From contig JADKAJ010000005.1 of the NCBI GenBank assembly GCA_016719165.1, forward strand, positions 186,001-250,000: a DNA stretch of 64,000 nucleotides, written 5' to 3'. This DNA comes from Chitinophagaceae bacterium (GTDB lineage Bacteria; Bacteroidota; Bacteroidia; Chitinophagales; Chitinophagaceae). Shown piece by piece: positions 51,873 to 61,938 of this stretch (the stretch's first letter is position 1; the number at the start of each line of letters is the position of its first letter). The notes under the pieces were generated by a model. It was not told the origin of the DNA, ran no database searches, and worked only from the letters and a program-made list of their open reading frames with translations. The translations under genes were made by a program, and so were the position numbers.

Positions 51873-54800
51873 TTAGTGTATCAGTACTTTCCCTACAGCG
51901 ATTCTTTTCCCGTTTCTGTCAGTTAATACAAGCTGATAGATTCCTTTTCCATGCTTCCTGATATCCACATCCATCCGCTGGTACGGTGCGTTGATACTGT
52001 ATGCTTTATTATATACAATAGCACCTTTAGCATCAAAAATCCTTAATGTGTAAGAATTAGCACCAGTACTGTGATATACCACATCAAAATCCCCGTTATT
52101 CGGATTTGGGAGAATAAAGAGTTTTGCGAAAGCCGAATCCGTTATGGCTACTGCTGCAGATGTATTACTGCAGGGTAATCCGGAAGTATTGGTTACAGTT
52201 ACGGTGTAACTTCCCAGTTTATCCAGGTCAATGCCTGTTAATGCAGAGGAAACAGCGCCGCTGACTGCTACACCATCTTTAAACCATGTGTAGCTATATG
52301 TTCCGGGCGGATTAACATTGGCAGTTAATGTTGTGGTGAGTCCGGGATAAAGCCTTGTATACGGGGATGCTGAAATACTTACCACAGGGCTGGGGCTTAC
52401 TGAAACAGCCGTTGCAGAAGATGTTGTTGAACATCCGCTTGCATTCGTCACTGTAACTGAATAACTACCTGAATTATTAACGGTAATTGATTGTGTGGTT
52501 GCACCATTGCTCCAGTTCCATGAATTTCCGGCGGATGCCATTAATACTACATTTCCTCCCTGGCAGAAAGCTACAGCTCCGCTTGCAGTAACTGTTGCAG
52601 TGGGTAATGGGTTAACCGTTACGTTAATGGCAGACGAAGTAGTGGTACATCCGCTGGTGGTAACAGTTACAGTATACGTTCCTGTTGTATTGACAGTTAT
52701 TGCTTGTGTGCTGGCTCCGTTACTCCAGTTATAGGATGTCCCTGCATTGGCAGTGAGTACTACATTTCCTCCCTGGCAGAAAGTGGTTGGTCCTCCTGCA
52801 GTAGCAGAAGCCTGTGCAACTGAATTAATAGTAAGCGTTACAGCTGTTCTTGTAGTGCTTTCACATCCAGTGGATATATTGACACTGGCTGCATGGTACG
52901 TAATTGTACCGACTATACTTAATGTTGGGTTGGTAACTGTGCTTCCACCGGTTGCTGCATTATACCAAATAATGGTATGTCCTGCGGGAACAGTGGCTGT
53001 TGCCGTAAGTGTTGGAATAGGATTTCCGGGACAGACCGTTTGTGATTGATCACCACCGCTGGTGGGTGCGGCTACTGCAGTACTTCCTACTGTTATTGGT
53101 AATGTGGATGGAGCTGTCTGGCAACTGCCATTGCTCGCAAAAACACTAAGGTTTCCACTGGTGCTGCCTGCACTATAATTTATTGCTATGGAAGTGGTGC
53201 CCTGTCCGCTTGCAATCGTAGCGCCTGGAGGAGCAGCCCATGTATATGAAGTAGCACCGGTTACTGCTGCGATTGTGTAGACAATATTGGAAGGTGTGCC
53301 GCAAATATTCTGAAGGCCTGAAATAGCTCCAACAGCTCCTAAACCACCGCCACCATTAGAAACAACGACGTTGATGGCATTGGATCTTTCACTTTCAGCA
53401 TTGGTAGTTGTATTCTTTGACCGGATTGTAAACCACATGCTGGCATTGGGTGTTAAACCGGTTGCTGTATAAGTATTGCCTCCAATATTGGGTACGAATA
53501 AAACAAATTGTCCGGTTGCAGCATCAAGCCTGTAAATATCATAAAGTGTTGCATTGAGCGTCGCATTCCAGTTAAAAATAATTTCACCTGCATTACAACT
53601 AACACCACTTCCTGTAAAACCGGTAACAGTGCCAAGTATTTTAAAGTTAGCATCACTTGCATCACTGACTGCACCGCTTGAAACCCTGATCAATGCGGTT
53701 GAAGTATTAGTACCCGCTGGAATTGACCAGCTAAGCCTCGTTGTACCGGCAGGTACAGAAGAAGATATTACTGTCCAGGTACTGCCACCATTCAAAGAGT
53801 ATTCAACTGTTTGTGTGGATGTAACACCGGCATTGTCCCAGGTGATGGTTTCGTTGGTGCCGGGATTGAATGATTCGCCTCCATTTGGATAAATCACTTC
53901 GATGTATGGCTGATCAACACTCCATGTCAATGCATAGTCTTGTGAAGGGCCGGTGGGTACCGCAGTACCATTTACTCTTAAAGTATATGATCCTGCAGCC
54001 GGGTTGTTAATGGTTACCTGTTCAATATTACTCACATTATCTACTCCCTGCGTAGCAGGAGTGGCCGGGTTATTGGGATCCAATATCCAGGGTAAAGTGG
54101 TTGTTGCTCCATTAACAACAGTCAGATCAAGATTATTCACCAAAGCAGGGTTTGCATTAGCAGCTCCGGCCGGGTCATTCCAGGTAAGCATTACTCTTAA
54201 CCTGGCTGCACCTGCGGGTACATTAATAATTATATCATTTGATGTGCCAGTTGTAACATTATTTAATGCATAACGGTTTTCTTCTAAAATTCTAACTGCT
54301 TGTAATGCATTAAGACGGCCATAACCGAACCTGTAATCCGGCCCGGCATTACCCAGGTCATGTGCAGTATTAAGAACAGTATTTTTTATTAATGTAGATG
54401 GAGGAAGGGTATTGCTGTTTAATTGTTTGTACCGTTGTACCAATAATGCCAAAGAACCGGCAATACCTGGTGTAGCCATTGATGTACCGGATAAAGTGGC
54501 ATAGCCATTTACCGGTGTGGAGGTAGAAAATACACTGGTGCCGAAGGCACTAATTTCTGGCTTTACCCTCCCGTCCTGTACCGGTCCGCAACTACTACTT
54601 CCTGATAAAGCTTCCAATGTTGTGATGTTGGCAACAAGGATATTATTTTTTGCAGATTTACCACTGGCGGTGATAGTGGACCATCCCCCGGTGCAGGCTG
54701 TCTGTGAGTTACCGGCCGAGTGGGCATGCAGGTGATAAGGGAAATTATTAAGATTCAAATCAGTATTACGGCTGGTAGCGGAATAAGTAACGCCTGCTCC

Positions 54801-55811
54801 ATTCAATCCGCAGGTCTGTGTACTTCCATAGGAGTGGCTGCTTATAACTAAGCCTTGTGCCGGAATAGCATTAGCCATTTCTGTTTGAATATTACCACTG
54901 AAATTAAAAGAATACAACGATGCATTGGGAGCCATACCTCTTGCAGTCTGATTAATCAGTCCGCGGCCAAGAATAGTTCCGGCACAGTGTGTGGAGTGTT
55001 GTGAAGGGGAACTGAATTCCATCTGGTTCAAGCGTCCTGATGGTGAAAAATCCAGGTGGGGACTTATTTCACCTTCGTCCCAGATACCAATATTGATGCC
55101 ATCGCCTTTCAGGTTTCTTACTCCGTCATTCAATACATTAACCCGATGTAATGTCCTTCCCAATGTATTCTCTAACTGGTTTGGTGCATCAATAAATTCA
55201 ACCCATTGAACGTATGGGAGATTTATCAATTGCTGCATATTCGATTGCGGTATACGTATGGTGAAACTTCGGAACATCGGCATGTCTTCCAGTATAGAAG
55301 CACTAAGCGGCAATAGTGAACCCGTTATCTGCCCGACAGTTAATTTTTCATAGGTAATAACGGTCAGGTCAACATAACCGGGCTGTTTGATTGCATGAGG
55401 TGGTATTGTTCCACTCAATAGAGCCGGAACAGTTTTTTGTGCAGCGGTGAACTGAAATACACTGCGGAGGTTAAATGATTTAAAACTACTGAGATCGAAA
55501 TCAGCTGATACACTAACCGTGTATGCATAATTAGGTATATAATCGATCAGCTCTATCCCTGCAGCTTTCAGGTTATTCTTTTCCTGTTGGGCAGGCAATG
55601 CTTTGAACTGTATTGTAACATAATGCTTGTTCAGAAACAAGCTTTGCCGGAATTCGGCTGAGTTTTTTGTAAGACCACTGATATTTTCAGCAGGAATAAA
55701 TTTGCCGGAGTTCAGCAGAATAGTGTAGTCATTTTTTTCCTGGGCATGCAGTATGCCGGCAAAAATGATGAAAAGCAATAAATGTGTAAGACGGGTAAAA
55801 AATCGACTCAT
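51873..55811 (-). CDS. Secreted S8 subtilisin-like protease with T9SS sorting domain
   Basis: 1312 residues from the ATG at 55811 (MSRFFTRLTHLLLFIIFAGI), which supplies the signal peptide; the ATG at 55895 was rejected. A propeptide (about 30-200) leads to the subtilase domain with INIGIWDEGEISPHLDF (Asp), HSTHCAGTILGRG (His) and LSGTSMATPGIAGSLALL (Ser444). Later come a jelly-roll, fibronectin III and several Ig-like repeats with the CQGGNVVL/WSNG signature (52420-52800), and finally a type A T9SS domain (LPNPNNGDFDVVY...GKGIYQLVLTDRNGKRI). It is a cell-surface or secreted protease. Confidence 0.92.
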   Translation of the reverse strand: MSRFFTRLTHLLLFIIFAGILHAQEKNDYTILLNSGKFIPAENISGLTKNSAEFRQSLFLNKHYVTIQFKALPAQQEKNNLKAAGIELIDYIPNYAYTVSVSADFDLSSFKSFNLRSVFQFTAAQKTVPALLSGTIPPHAIKQPGYVDLTVITYEKLTVGQITGSLLPLSASILEDMPMFRSFTIRIPQSNMQQLINLPYVQWVEFIDAPNQLENTLGRTLHRVNVLNDGVRNLKGDGINIGIWDEGEISPHLDFSPSGRLNQMEFSSPSQHSTHCAGTILGRGLINQTARGMAPNASLYSFNFSGNIQTEMANAIPAQGLVISSHSYGSTQTCGLNGAGVTYSATSRNTDLNLNNFPYHLHAHSAGNSQTACTGGWSTITASGKSAKNNILVANITTLEALSGSSSCGPVQDGRVKPEISAFGTSVFSTSTPVNGYATLSGTSMATPGIAGSLALLVQRYKQLNSNTLPPSTLIKNTVLNTAHDLGNAGPDYRFGYGRLNALQAVRILEENRYALNNVTTGTSNDIIINVPAGAARLRVMLTWNDPAGAANANPALVNNLDLTVVNGATTTLPWILDPNNPATPATQGVDNVSNIEQVTINNPAAGSYTLRVNGTAVPTGPSQDYALTWSVDQPYIEVIYPNGGESFNPGTNETITWDNAGVTSTQTVEYSLNGGSTWTVISSSVPAGTTRLSWSIPAGTNTSTALIRVSSGAVSDASDANFKILGTVTGFTGSGVSCNAGEIIFNWNATLNATLYDIYRLDAATGQFVLFVPNIGGNTYTATGLTPNASMWFTIRSKNTTTNAESERSNAINVVVSNGGGGLGAVGAISGLQNICGTPSNIVYTIAAVTGATSYTWAAPPGATIASGQGTTSIAINYSAGSTSGNLSVFASNGSCQTAPSTLPITVGSTAVAAPTSGGDQSQTVCPGNPIPTLTATATVPAGHTIIWYNAATGGSTVTNPTLSIVGTITYHAASVNISTGCESTTRTAVTLTINSVAQASATAGGPTTFCQGGNVVLTANAGTSYNWSNGASTQAITVNTTGTYTVTVTTSGCTTTSSAINVTVNPLPTATVTASGAVAFCQGGNVVLMASAGNSWNWSNGATTQSITVNNSGSYSVTVTNASGCSTTSSATAVSVSPSPVVSISASPYTRLYPGLTTTLTANVNPPGTYSYTWFKDGVAVSGAVSSALTGIDLDKLGSYTVTVTNTSGLPCSNTSAAVAITDSAFAKLFILPNPNNGDFDVVYHSTGANSYTLRIFDAKGAIVYNKAYSINAPYQRMDVDIRKHGKGIYQLVLTDRNGKRIAVGKVLIH
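52420..52800 (-). repeat. Repeated Ig-like modules in the S8 protease
   Basis: Two adjacent copies encode FCQGGNVVL.A.AG.S.NWSNGA.TQ.ITV..G.Y.VTVT..GC.TTSSA, spaced by about 195 bases. Such modules extend the surface protein and are common in T9SS cargo. Confidence 0.7.
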
Positions 55812-55918
55812 AGTTTGTTTTTTAGCATGGGTGCAATGAAATTGTCTGGAAAAATAAGGATTAATTTTTGTCCGTGGTGCGACTGTACAACACAATCAAA
55901 CGATTGATCAGGTCGCTG

Positions 55919-55947
55919 TTGATAAAATTCTGAAAGCCTTACCTTTA
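55919..55947 (+). promoter_or_regulatory. Candidate promoter of the hydroxyproline gene pair
   Basis: TTG at 55919-55921, an 18-base spacer and TACCTTTA at 55940-55947 fit the Bacteroidota promoter with one mismatch. The first gene starts about 20 bases later at 55967. Confidence 0.5.
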
Positions 55948-55966
55948 ACCACTTAAACAATATTAT

Positions 55967-56869
55967 ATGTCATTTGAATGGAAAGGTATTTTTCCTGCCC
56001 TGTTGACCCCGTTTACAAAGGATGATGAACTTGATATCCCCATGTTTGAAAAAAACCTGCAGGCGCAACTGGAGGCAGGGGTTCATGGTATCATCATTGG
56101 GGGTTCTTTAGGAGAAGCCAGTACGATCACTGAAAAAGAAAAAGAAGAATTGACGGAGTTTTCAGTTGAGTACCTGAACGGTAAAATTCCTGTTATTGTA
56201 AACATTGCAGAGAGCACTACAAAAGAAGCAGTAAGGCAGGCGGCGAATGCCAAAAAATGGGGCGCAGATGGTTTAATGCTTTTACCACCGATGCGCTATA
56301 AAACGGATGACAGGGAAACTATCACTTATTTTAAGGCAGTGGCAAGATCCACTGAACTGCCTGTTATGATCTATAATAACCCGGTGGATTATAAAATTGA
56401 CACAAGACCTGAGCTTTTTGATGAATTAGTTGACTGTGTAAATATTACTGCATTGAAAGAAAGCTCAAGAGATGTTACCAACCTTACCCGGATGAAAAAT
56501 CGATTTGGTGACCGGTTTAAGATTTTGTGCGGGGTGGACACCCTGGCGATGGAAGAACTTTGTCTTGGTGCGGATGGCTGGGTGGCGGGATTGGTTTGTG
56601 CTTTTCCAAATGAAACAGCAGCAATTTATAACCTGGTAAAGGCCGGTAAGATTGAAGATGCAATAAATATCTATCGCTGGTTCATGCCATTGCTTGAGCT
56701 GGACATACATCCCAAACTGGTACAATATATTAAACTGGCCGCCTCTCAAACCGGCATCAGCAATGAATATGTAAGAGCACCGAGATTAGTATTGGAAGGA
56801 GAGGAAAGAGAAAGAATATTGAAAGTGATCAATGAGGGAATTGCCAAAAGGCCGAGACTGGATATTTGA
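55967..56869 (+). CDS. DapA-family enzyme, probable 4-hydroxyproline-pathway deaminase
   Basis: 300 residues in the dihydrodipicolinate synthase (class I aldolase) fold. IIIGGSLGEASTITEKEKEEL is the substrate-binding loop, YNNPVDY carries the Tyr of the catalytic triad and ALKESSRD the Schiff-base Lys. True DapA usually has GTTGE-type loops; this GGSLGEA form together with the following aldehyde dehydrogenase suggests 1-pyrroline-4-hydroxy-2-carboxylate deaminase of hydroxyproline breakdown. That assignment is inference from gene order. Confidence 0.8.
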   Translation: MSFEWKGIFPALLTPFTKDDELDIPMFEKNLQAQLEAGVHGIIIGGSLGEASTITEKEKEELTEFSVEYLNGKIPVIVNIAESTTKEAVRQAANAKKWGADGLMLLPPMRYKTDDRETITYFKAVARSTELPVMIYNNPVDYKIDTRPELFDELVDCVNITALKESSRDVTNLTRMKNRFGDRFKILCGVDTLAMEELCLGADGWVAGLVCAFPNETAAIYNLVKAGKIEDAINIYRWFMPLLELDIHPKLVQYIKLAASQTGISNEYVRAPRLVLEGEERERILKVINEGIAKRPRLDI

Positions 56870-56931
56870 TTCTTGTTGTAGTCGGTTTAATAACAGCATT
56901 CAATATGACTTCCTCATCATAAAATGAAAAT

Positions 56932-58413
56932 ATGTACAAAGACACTACAATAGAAGAAATTAATTCCGTGATGGAACAGGCATGGAAAGCTTTTCATTTG
57001 TACAGAAAATTATCGCTGAAGCAACGGGCCGGTTTTATGCGGGCCATTGCATTTGAACTGGAAGAATGTGGCGACACATTGATACAAACTGCCATGCAGG
57101 AAACAAACCTGCCGGAAGCAAGACTGAGAGGAGAAAGAGCAAGAACGATCTATCAGCTGGATAGTTACGCATTGGCTTGTGAAAAAGGTGACTGGCTCGA
57201 AGCAAGAATTGATACAGCTATCCCTGATAAAAATCCACCTAAACCAGATATTAGAAAAATGCTGGTGCCACTGGGACCAGTAGTTGTTTTTGGAGCCAGC
57301 AATTTTCCTTTTGCTTATTCCACTGCCGGGGGAGATACAGCCAGTGCCTTTGCTGCCGGATGTCCTGTCATTGTAAAAGCACATCCTGCCCATCCGCAAA
57401 CATCACAGATCGTTGCGGATGCTATTCTGAATGCGGCTGTAAAAAGCAAAATGCCTGATGGGATATTTGCTCATATTCATGGAATTGCTAATGAAGTTGG
57501 AAAAGCGCTGGTAACGCATACCTATACAAAGGCAGTAGGCTTTACCGGTTCTTATGCAGGAGGTAAACAGTTATTTGACTGGGCAAATCAACGAAAAGAA
57601 CCCATACCGGTGTTTGCAGAAATGGGAAGTGTCAATCCCGTTTTCTTACTCCCGGAAAAATTACAGTCATCTGCTGACGAAATTGCAACGATGTATGCCG
57701 GCTCCATTACATTGGGAGTGGGACAGTTTTGCACTAACCCGGGCCTGATCATTGGTATAGAAAGTAAAGCCCTCCAAACTTTTATTCATGACCTGGGAAA
57801 AGCGATTCAGCAAATTGTTCCCGGTACTATGTTGCATCCCGGCATTGCCAATGCATTTGCTGCAAAGAAAGAAGAATCGTTACTGCAACCAGATGTCCAT
57901 CTCGTTGCGGAATCTGCAATAGCTCCAACGGAAAAACAAGGACAACCCACTATCGCTACTGTGGATGGGAGAACATTTTTATCCAATCCTGTCCTGCACA
58001 AGGAAGTGTTCGGACCTTATTCATTGGTGGTGCGTTGTGCGGATATGGAGGAAATGATTGAAGTAGCAAAACACCTGGAAGGTCAGCTGACTTCCACTAT
58101 TATGGCTACTACGGCAGATATAAATAATAATGATGAGCTGGTAGAAGCCGTGAAAAATATTTGCGGCCGTTTTATTCTAAATAGTGTACCAACAGGGGTA
58201 GAGGTTTGTTTAAGTATGCACCATGGCGGCCCATTTCCTGCCACAACTGATGCAAGGTTTACGTCAGTAGGTGCAGACGCCATCAAACGTTTTGCAAGAC
58301 CCATCGCTTTTCAAAACTGGCCTGATGAATTATTACCTGATGAATTAAAAAATGCCAATCCAATTGGAATTTGGAGAATGGTGAATACTGAACCAGGGAA
58401 TACAGCTCTCTGA
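56932..58413 (+). CDS. NADP-dependent 2-oxoglutarate semialdehyde dehydrogenase
   Basis: 493 residues of the aldehyde dehydrogenase family. GPVVVFGASNFPFAYSTAGGDTASAFAAGCPVIVKAHPAHP is the cofactor-binding stretch, GFTGSYAGGKQLFD follows, FAEMGSVNPVF has the catalytic Glu and GVGQFCTNPGL the catalytic Cys. The FGASNFPFAYS and KAHPAHP pattern is typical of the NADP-linked 2-oxoglutarate semialdehyde group. It follows the DapA-like gene by 62 bases and would finish hydroxyproline catabolism by making 2-oxoglutarate. Confidence 0.87.
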   Translation: MYKDTTIEEINSVMEQAWKAFHLYRKLSLKQRAGFMRAIAFELEECGDTLIQTAMQETNLPEARLRGERARTIYQLDSYALACEKGDWLEARIDTAIPDKNPPKPDIRKMLVPLGPVVVFGASNFPFAYSTAGGDTASAFAAGCPVIVKAHPAHPQTSQIVADAILNAAVKSKMPDGIFAHIHGIANEVGKALVTHTYTKAVGFTGSYAGGKQLFDWANQRKEPIPVFAEMGSVNPVFLLPEKLQSSADEIATMYAGSITLGVGQFCTNPGLIIGIESKALQTFIHDLGKAIQQIVPGTMLHPGIANAFAAKKEESLLQPDVHLVAESAIAPTEKQGQPTIATVDGRTFLSNPVLHKEVFGPYSLVVRCADMEEMIEVAKHLEGQLTSTIMATTADINNNDELVEAVKNICGRFILNSVPTGVEVCLSMHHGGPFPATTDARFTSVGADAIKRFARPIAFQNWPDELLPDELKNANPIGIWRMVNTEPGNTAL

Positions 58414-58425
58414 ATTAACTTAAGA

Positions 58426-61400
58426 CTATTGTTTCTGTTCATCTTTTTTAATCGTTGAAACCTTTTCAGTACGTTTTAATTCAAAAATGAAATGACTGAA
58501 CGGATCGCTGTAATGGAAATTACCTTCGCAAATAGCTGTTGAAGCCGGGGGATTACTTTTTATTTCACCAATGATCTCATCTGCTGTAACAAAACTTTTA
58601 TTCATTGCTTTATTAAAAAGTACATTCAGGAAACTTCCGGCAAAAGGGGAGTGCTGCCCCGGTTTACCATCTGCCACATATTGTTTACCGCCGGATGAAA
58701 TGCCTTTATAAAACCGTTTGTTTGATGCATTCTTCATGAGAGTTGACAGGTTTTTTGCATCCACATCCGGAGTGCCACGTACTGTATTGTTATCAAAGAA
58801 GGAACCTGCAAAACAGGCATCCAGGACCAGGAAGATCCGGTTGCAACTGATATTTTTCAGGTAGATATTGCCAAGGTCGCTATAAGAAAGATAGGTCTTA
58901 TGTGTCTGGTCATCTACCCTGGAATCTTTGGCAACGAGATAACCCATCTTCGCTTTATCATAATACACGCCATGCCCGGCAAAAAAGATCAGCAATTGAT
59001 CATTGGGCCCATAGCTTTTATTATCCCGGTACTCACTCAACCATTTCTCAATGTCATCTTTTGATGGGTTTTTCACCAGTTTCACTTCAAAACCAAATTC
59101 ATTTATTAATAATGATTCAAGCGCAGTTGCATCATTGATGGGGTTAACAAGTTTATTAAATCCGGCATCCATGTAATTGTCTGTAGCAAAGAGCAGCGCA
59201 TAATTTTTCTGACTTCCCGTTACGGCGGGATCATTATTACTGGTGGCGTTTTCTTTCACGATCAGTCCCCTGGTGCCAGCCAAATTAATGGTGGCGGCAC
59301 TGTCATTTTTTTCATTTTCAAAGAGGACAAAATCTTTGCTGTTGGTAAATGACAGTACAGGTAAATAATGTTCGCCCCGCCCGATAGCAAAGGAGGCTTT
59401 ATCAATAAAATCTTTAGCCGTGAAACTGCCTTTCTCTTTCAGGTTATTGAGGCTGAGTGCCAGCTGGTTTGTAAACAGCGATACGCCGTTTTCCTGCACC
59501 GGTGTTTCAATACCCGGGCTCAGAAAAATTATTTCAGCTGAATTATTACCGGTATTGGCATATTTGGTGGTGATCAGGTTCAGTAACGAAGGGTTGGGCA
59601 GGTCAGTTATTACCATTTTCTTATTGGCATATACCAGGTCAATATGGTCCATCAGTTCCGTGATGGCAATTCTTCCTGAAGTAGTATCCTTAGTATTGAA
59701 ATCAAGGTAATGCTGACCATTGCTGCTGTTGTTCTCCCCTGAATAATAAAAAACAAAAATATCTTCCGGCTTTGAGTTTATTCTCACCAGGTCAATAAAG
59801 CCGGTAAGTTTTTCGCGGTTGATCTCTGATCCGTTTACCAGTTTATTGAAACTTTTTTGATTCTCCTTGTTTTTTATCCCGGAGATGCTTTGAAAAAAGG
59901 CGCCTGCATTATTTTTGCCGGAGTATTCACCCGGCCGGCTGGTACCGTTAAGGGCAATGATATGCAGGGCAGGGGTGGCATATAGTTCTGTTACTTTTTG
60001 TAATTCGGCATTGTACAATATTTTGTATTGCTCAGCTTTTGTTTTATTCCCGGTGTTGGTATAAAAATTATAGATCCTGTCATAATCACTCACGGTATAA
60101 TCATCCTCTCCCGTAGTATATATATTCCGCTGCAGGCTGAGTTTTTCCCGGGCTATTTTCAGCGCCGCCTGGTAATGATACAATGCGCTGTCATACATAC
60201 GGGCATAGTAATAGGATACGCCTATCCAGTTATGTGCATTGTGAATGGAACTGACGGGTGGTTCTTTGCTCTTGTCATACAGTGTAATATATTCTTTCCA
60301 GAGTGATGTTGCAGCTTTGTAATTTTTCTCATCATATTGTTGCCTTGCTTTCTTCCAGGTTTCATTACCTTTTGTGATCGCATAATATTTTTCTTCAAAC
60401 TCTTTGTCCATCCAGTCGGCCATTTCTGCCACTGCTTTGCGGTTCCAGCCTTTCTTAAATAAAAAATCAAAATCAGTTTTAGGGCCGGTGGTATAATCAG
60501 CCGGGGAATATAGATTATCCAGTGTTTTCTGGTAATAATACCGGGCACTGTCGGTATTGCCCTTTATCAGGAAAGTATGTGCATAGTTTACGGTGAAAGC
60601 CACATTGGTGGTATCTCCAAAATAAGCAGTTCTGCAAAAGGGTATTGCTTCATCTACCTTGCCGGCATACAATTTATACCAGCCGTAGTTACCGGTAATA
60701 TTGATATTGCCTGGTAACTCTTTAAGCAGTTCATCATACAATTGAAAACACTTGTCAAATTGTTCAGCTTTTCCATATAAACTGGCAAGCTGGTACCGGT
60801 AGTTAATATGTTTTGGATTATACGAATATGCTTTCAATACATCAGCAAGTGCTGCTTTGGAATCACTATTGGCTTCTGCCAGGAAAGACCGGGTGTAGTA
60901 AAATTCATGTTCTGCAACTGTATTTTTTAATGCTTTTGCAACAAAGATCAATTTGTTGCAAAGTTGTAAAGCCGCTTCATTTTTTTCTTCAGTTTGTAAT
61001 CCATTCACTCTTTCTGTCCATTCAATAAGAGAGTCACTTTGTATATAAGCAGCCGATTTTTTTACCAGGTCACCCAGCTGATCTATGTTTGTTTTTTCTA
61101 TGAGTGGCAGCAGCCATTCCCGGTTTCTTTCTCCCTGTGGTCCGTAGTTGATCACCCAGGTGGCAAATGTTTCATTGATCTTCCATTCATTACCCATGTA
61201 CTTGCCGGGATATTTTCTCACAAAATGAAAAAAGCTGTTCAGGTCATAATAAGAAGCTGTTTTGAACATATCCACCAGGTTCCTGCCTTTAAAGGGGCCT
61301 TTGGTATGCGGAACTTTTAATGAAGAGTCGATATATTGTTCTACATCATCTTTAAAATCCAGTATTTCATCAGTATACAATTGCATGAAGTCCGTTTCAA

Positions 61401-61938
61401 AATCCGGGTTCGTATTCCTGATAGCATCTGCTATAGTAAAAATGGGCTGACGGTTATTATCCAAAAAAAGAATATTCAGTTTGGCCAGCTCATAAAAGAT
61501 ATTCTTTTTGATCCCCGGCATTGTATAAGCAGATAACTCCACCAGGTCGCCGCCATAAATTTTTTCATCCAGGAATTTATTGTAAACGCTTATCTTAACA
61601 GCTGCACTGCTATCTGTGATAGCGATCACTTCAGCATTACCGAGGTAGATAGCAGTTTCCCGGGTATTGTTATTATTTTTTTCATTGGCCACCCTCGTTG
61701 TAAAAATAGTACCGGCAGCGCCTTTGAAAAGCCCATCCTTTTTTCCATAGCTTATATAGGCAATGGCAGAATCAGGTTTAACCCGGTTTACTCTTTTTAT
61801 CTCAAAAAAGAAATTTTCAGTTTTAGTGCTATCAAATTTATTGAAAGGAGTTTTGGAGACGGGCCTCATTTGTCCTTGTACCTGTCCGTATAACAGTATG
61901 GTGAATAGAAAAACAAAAAGACGCTTTGCCATGGCCAT
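58426..61938 (-). CDS. Secreted caspase-family (C14) protein with TPR and pseudo-caspase
   Basis: 1170 residues with a signal peptide (MAMAKRLFVFLFTILLYGQVQGQM; the third codon is another ATG at 61932). Residues about 320-650 carry TPR-like repeats (EFYYTRSFLAEANSDSKAALADVLKAYSYNPKH, YQLASLYGKAEQFDKCFQLYDELL). Residues 895-1140 form an active caspase domain: NYALLFATDNY, LLIFFAGHGVYYD (His989) and IFLVLDACFAGSFFD (Cys1042). Residues about 660-870 look like a second caspase-type domain in which the catalytic His position is Glu (FYYSGEN, E735) and the Cys region reads VITDLPNPSLL. The exported location suggests a role outside the cytoplasm, not the classical cell-death one. Confidence 0.85.
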   Translation of the reverse strand: MAMAKRLFVFLFTILLYGQVQGQMRPVSKTPFNKFDSTKTENFFFEIKRVNRVKPDSAIAYISYGKKDGLFKGAAGTIFTTRVANEKNNNNTRETAIYLGNAEVIAITDSSAAVKISVYNKFLDEKIYGGDLVELSAYTMPGIKKNIFYELAKLNILFLDNNRQPIFTIADAIRNTNPDFETDFMQLYTDEILDFKDDVEQYIDSSLKVPHTKGPFKGRNLVDMFKTASYYDLNSFFHFVRKYPGKYMGNEWKINETFATWVINYGPQGERNREWLLPLIEKTNIDQLGDLVKKSAAYIQSDSLIEWTERVNGLQTEEKNEAALQLCNKLIFVAKALKNTVAEHEFYYTRSFLAEANSDSKAALADVLKAYSYNPKHINYRYQLASLYGKAEQFDKCFQLYDELLKELPGNINITGNYGWYKLYAGKVDEAIPFCRTAYFGDTTNVAFTVNYAHTFLIKGNTDSARYYYQKTLDNLYSPADYTTGPKTDFDFLFKKGWNRKAVAEMADWMDKEFEEKYYAITKGNETWKKARQQYDEKNYKAATSLWKEYITLYDKSKEPPVSSIHNAHNWIGVSYYYARMYDSALYHYQAALKIAREKLSLQRNIYTTGEDDYTVSDYDRIYNFYTNTGNKTKAEQYKILYNAELQKVTELYATPALHIIALNGTSRPGEYSGKNNAGAFFQSISGIKNKENQKSFNKLVNGSEINREKLTGFIDLVRINSKPEDIFVFYYSGENNSSNGQHYLDFNTKDTTSGRIAITELMDHIDLVYANKKMVITDLPNPSLLNLITTKYANTGNNSAEIIFLSPGIETPVQENGVSLFTNQLALSLNNLKEKGSFTAKDFIDKASFAIGRGEHYLPVLSFTNSKDFVLFENEKNDSAATINLAGTRGLIVKENATSNNDPAVTGSQKNYALLFATDNYMDAGFNKLVNPINDATALESLLINEFGFEVKLVKNPSKDDIEKWLSEYRDNKSYGPNDQLLIFFAGHGVYYDKAKMGYLVAKDSRVDDQTHKTYLSYSDLGNIYLKNISCNRIFLVLDACFAGSFFDNNTVRGTPDVDAKNLSTLMKNASNKRFYKGISSGGKQYVADGKPGQHSPFAGSFLNVLFNKAMNKSFVTADEIIGEIKSNPPASTAICEGNFHYSDPFSHFIFELKRTEKVSTIKKDEQKQ

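Noticed and set aside
58426..61938. Caspase protein as part of an antiphage defence operon
   Set aside because: The protein has a signal peptide and no neighbouring effector, nuclease or sensor typical of caspase-based defence systems; divergent and convergent neighbours are metabolic.
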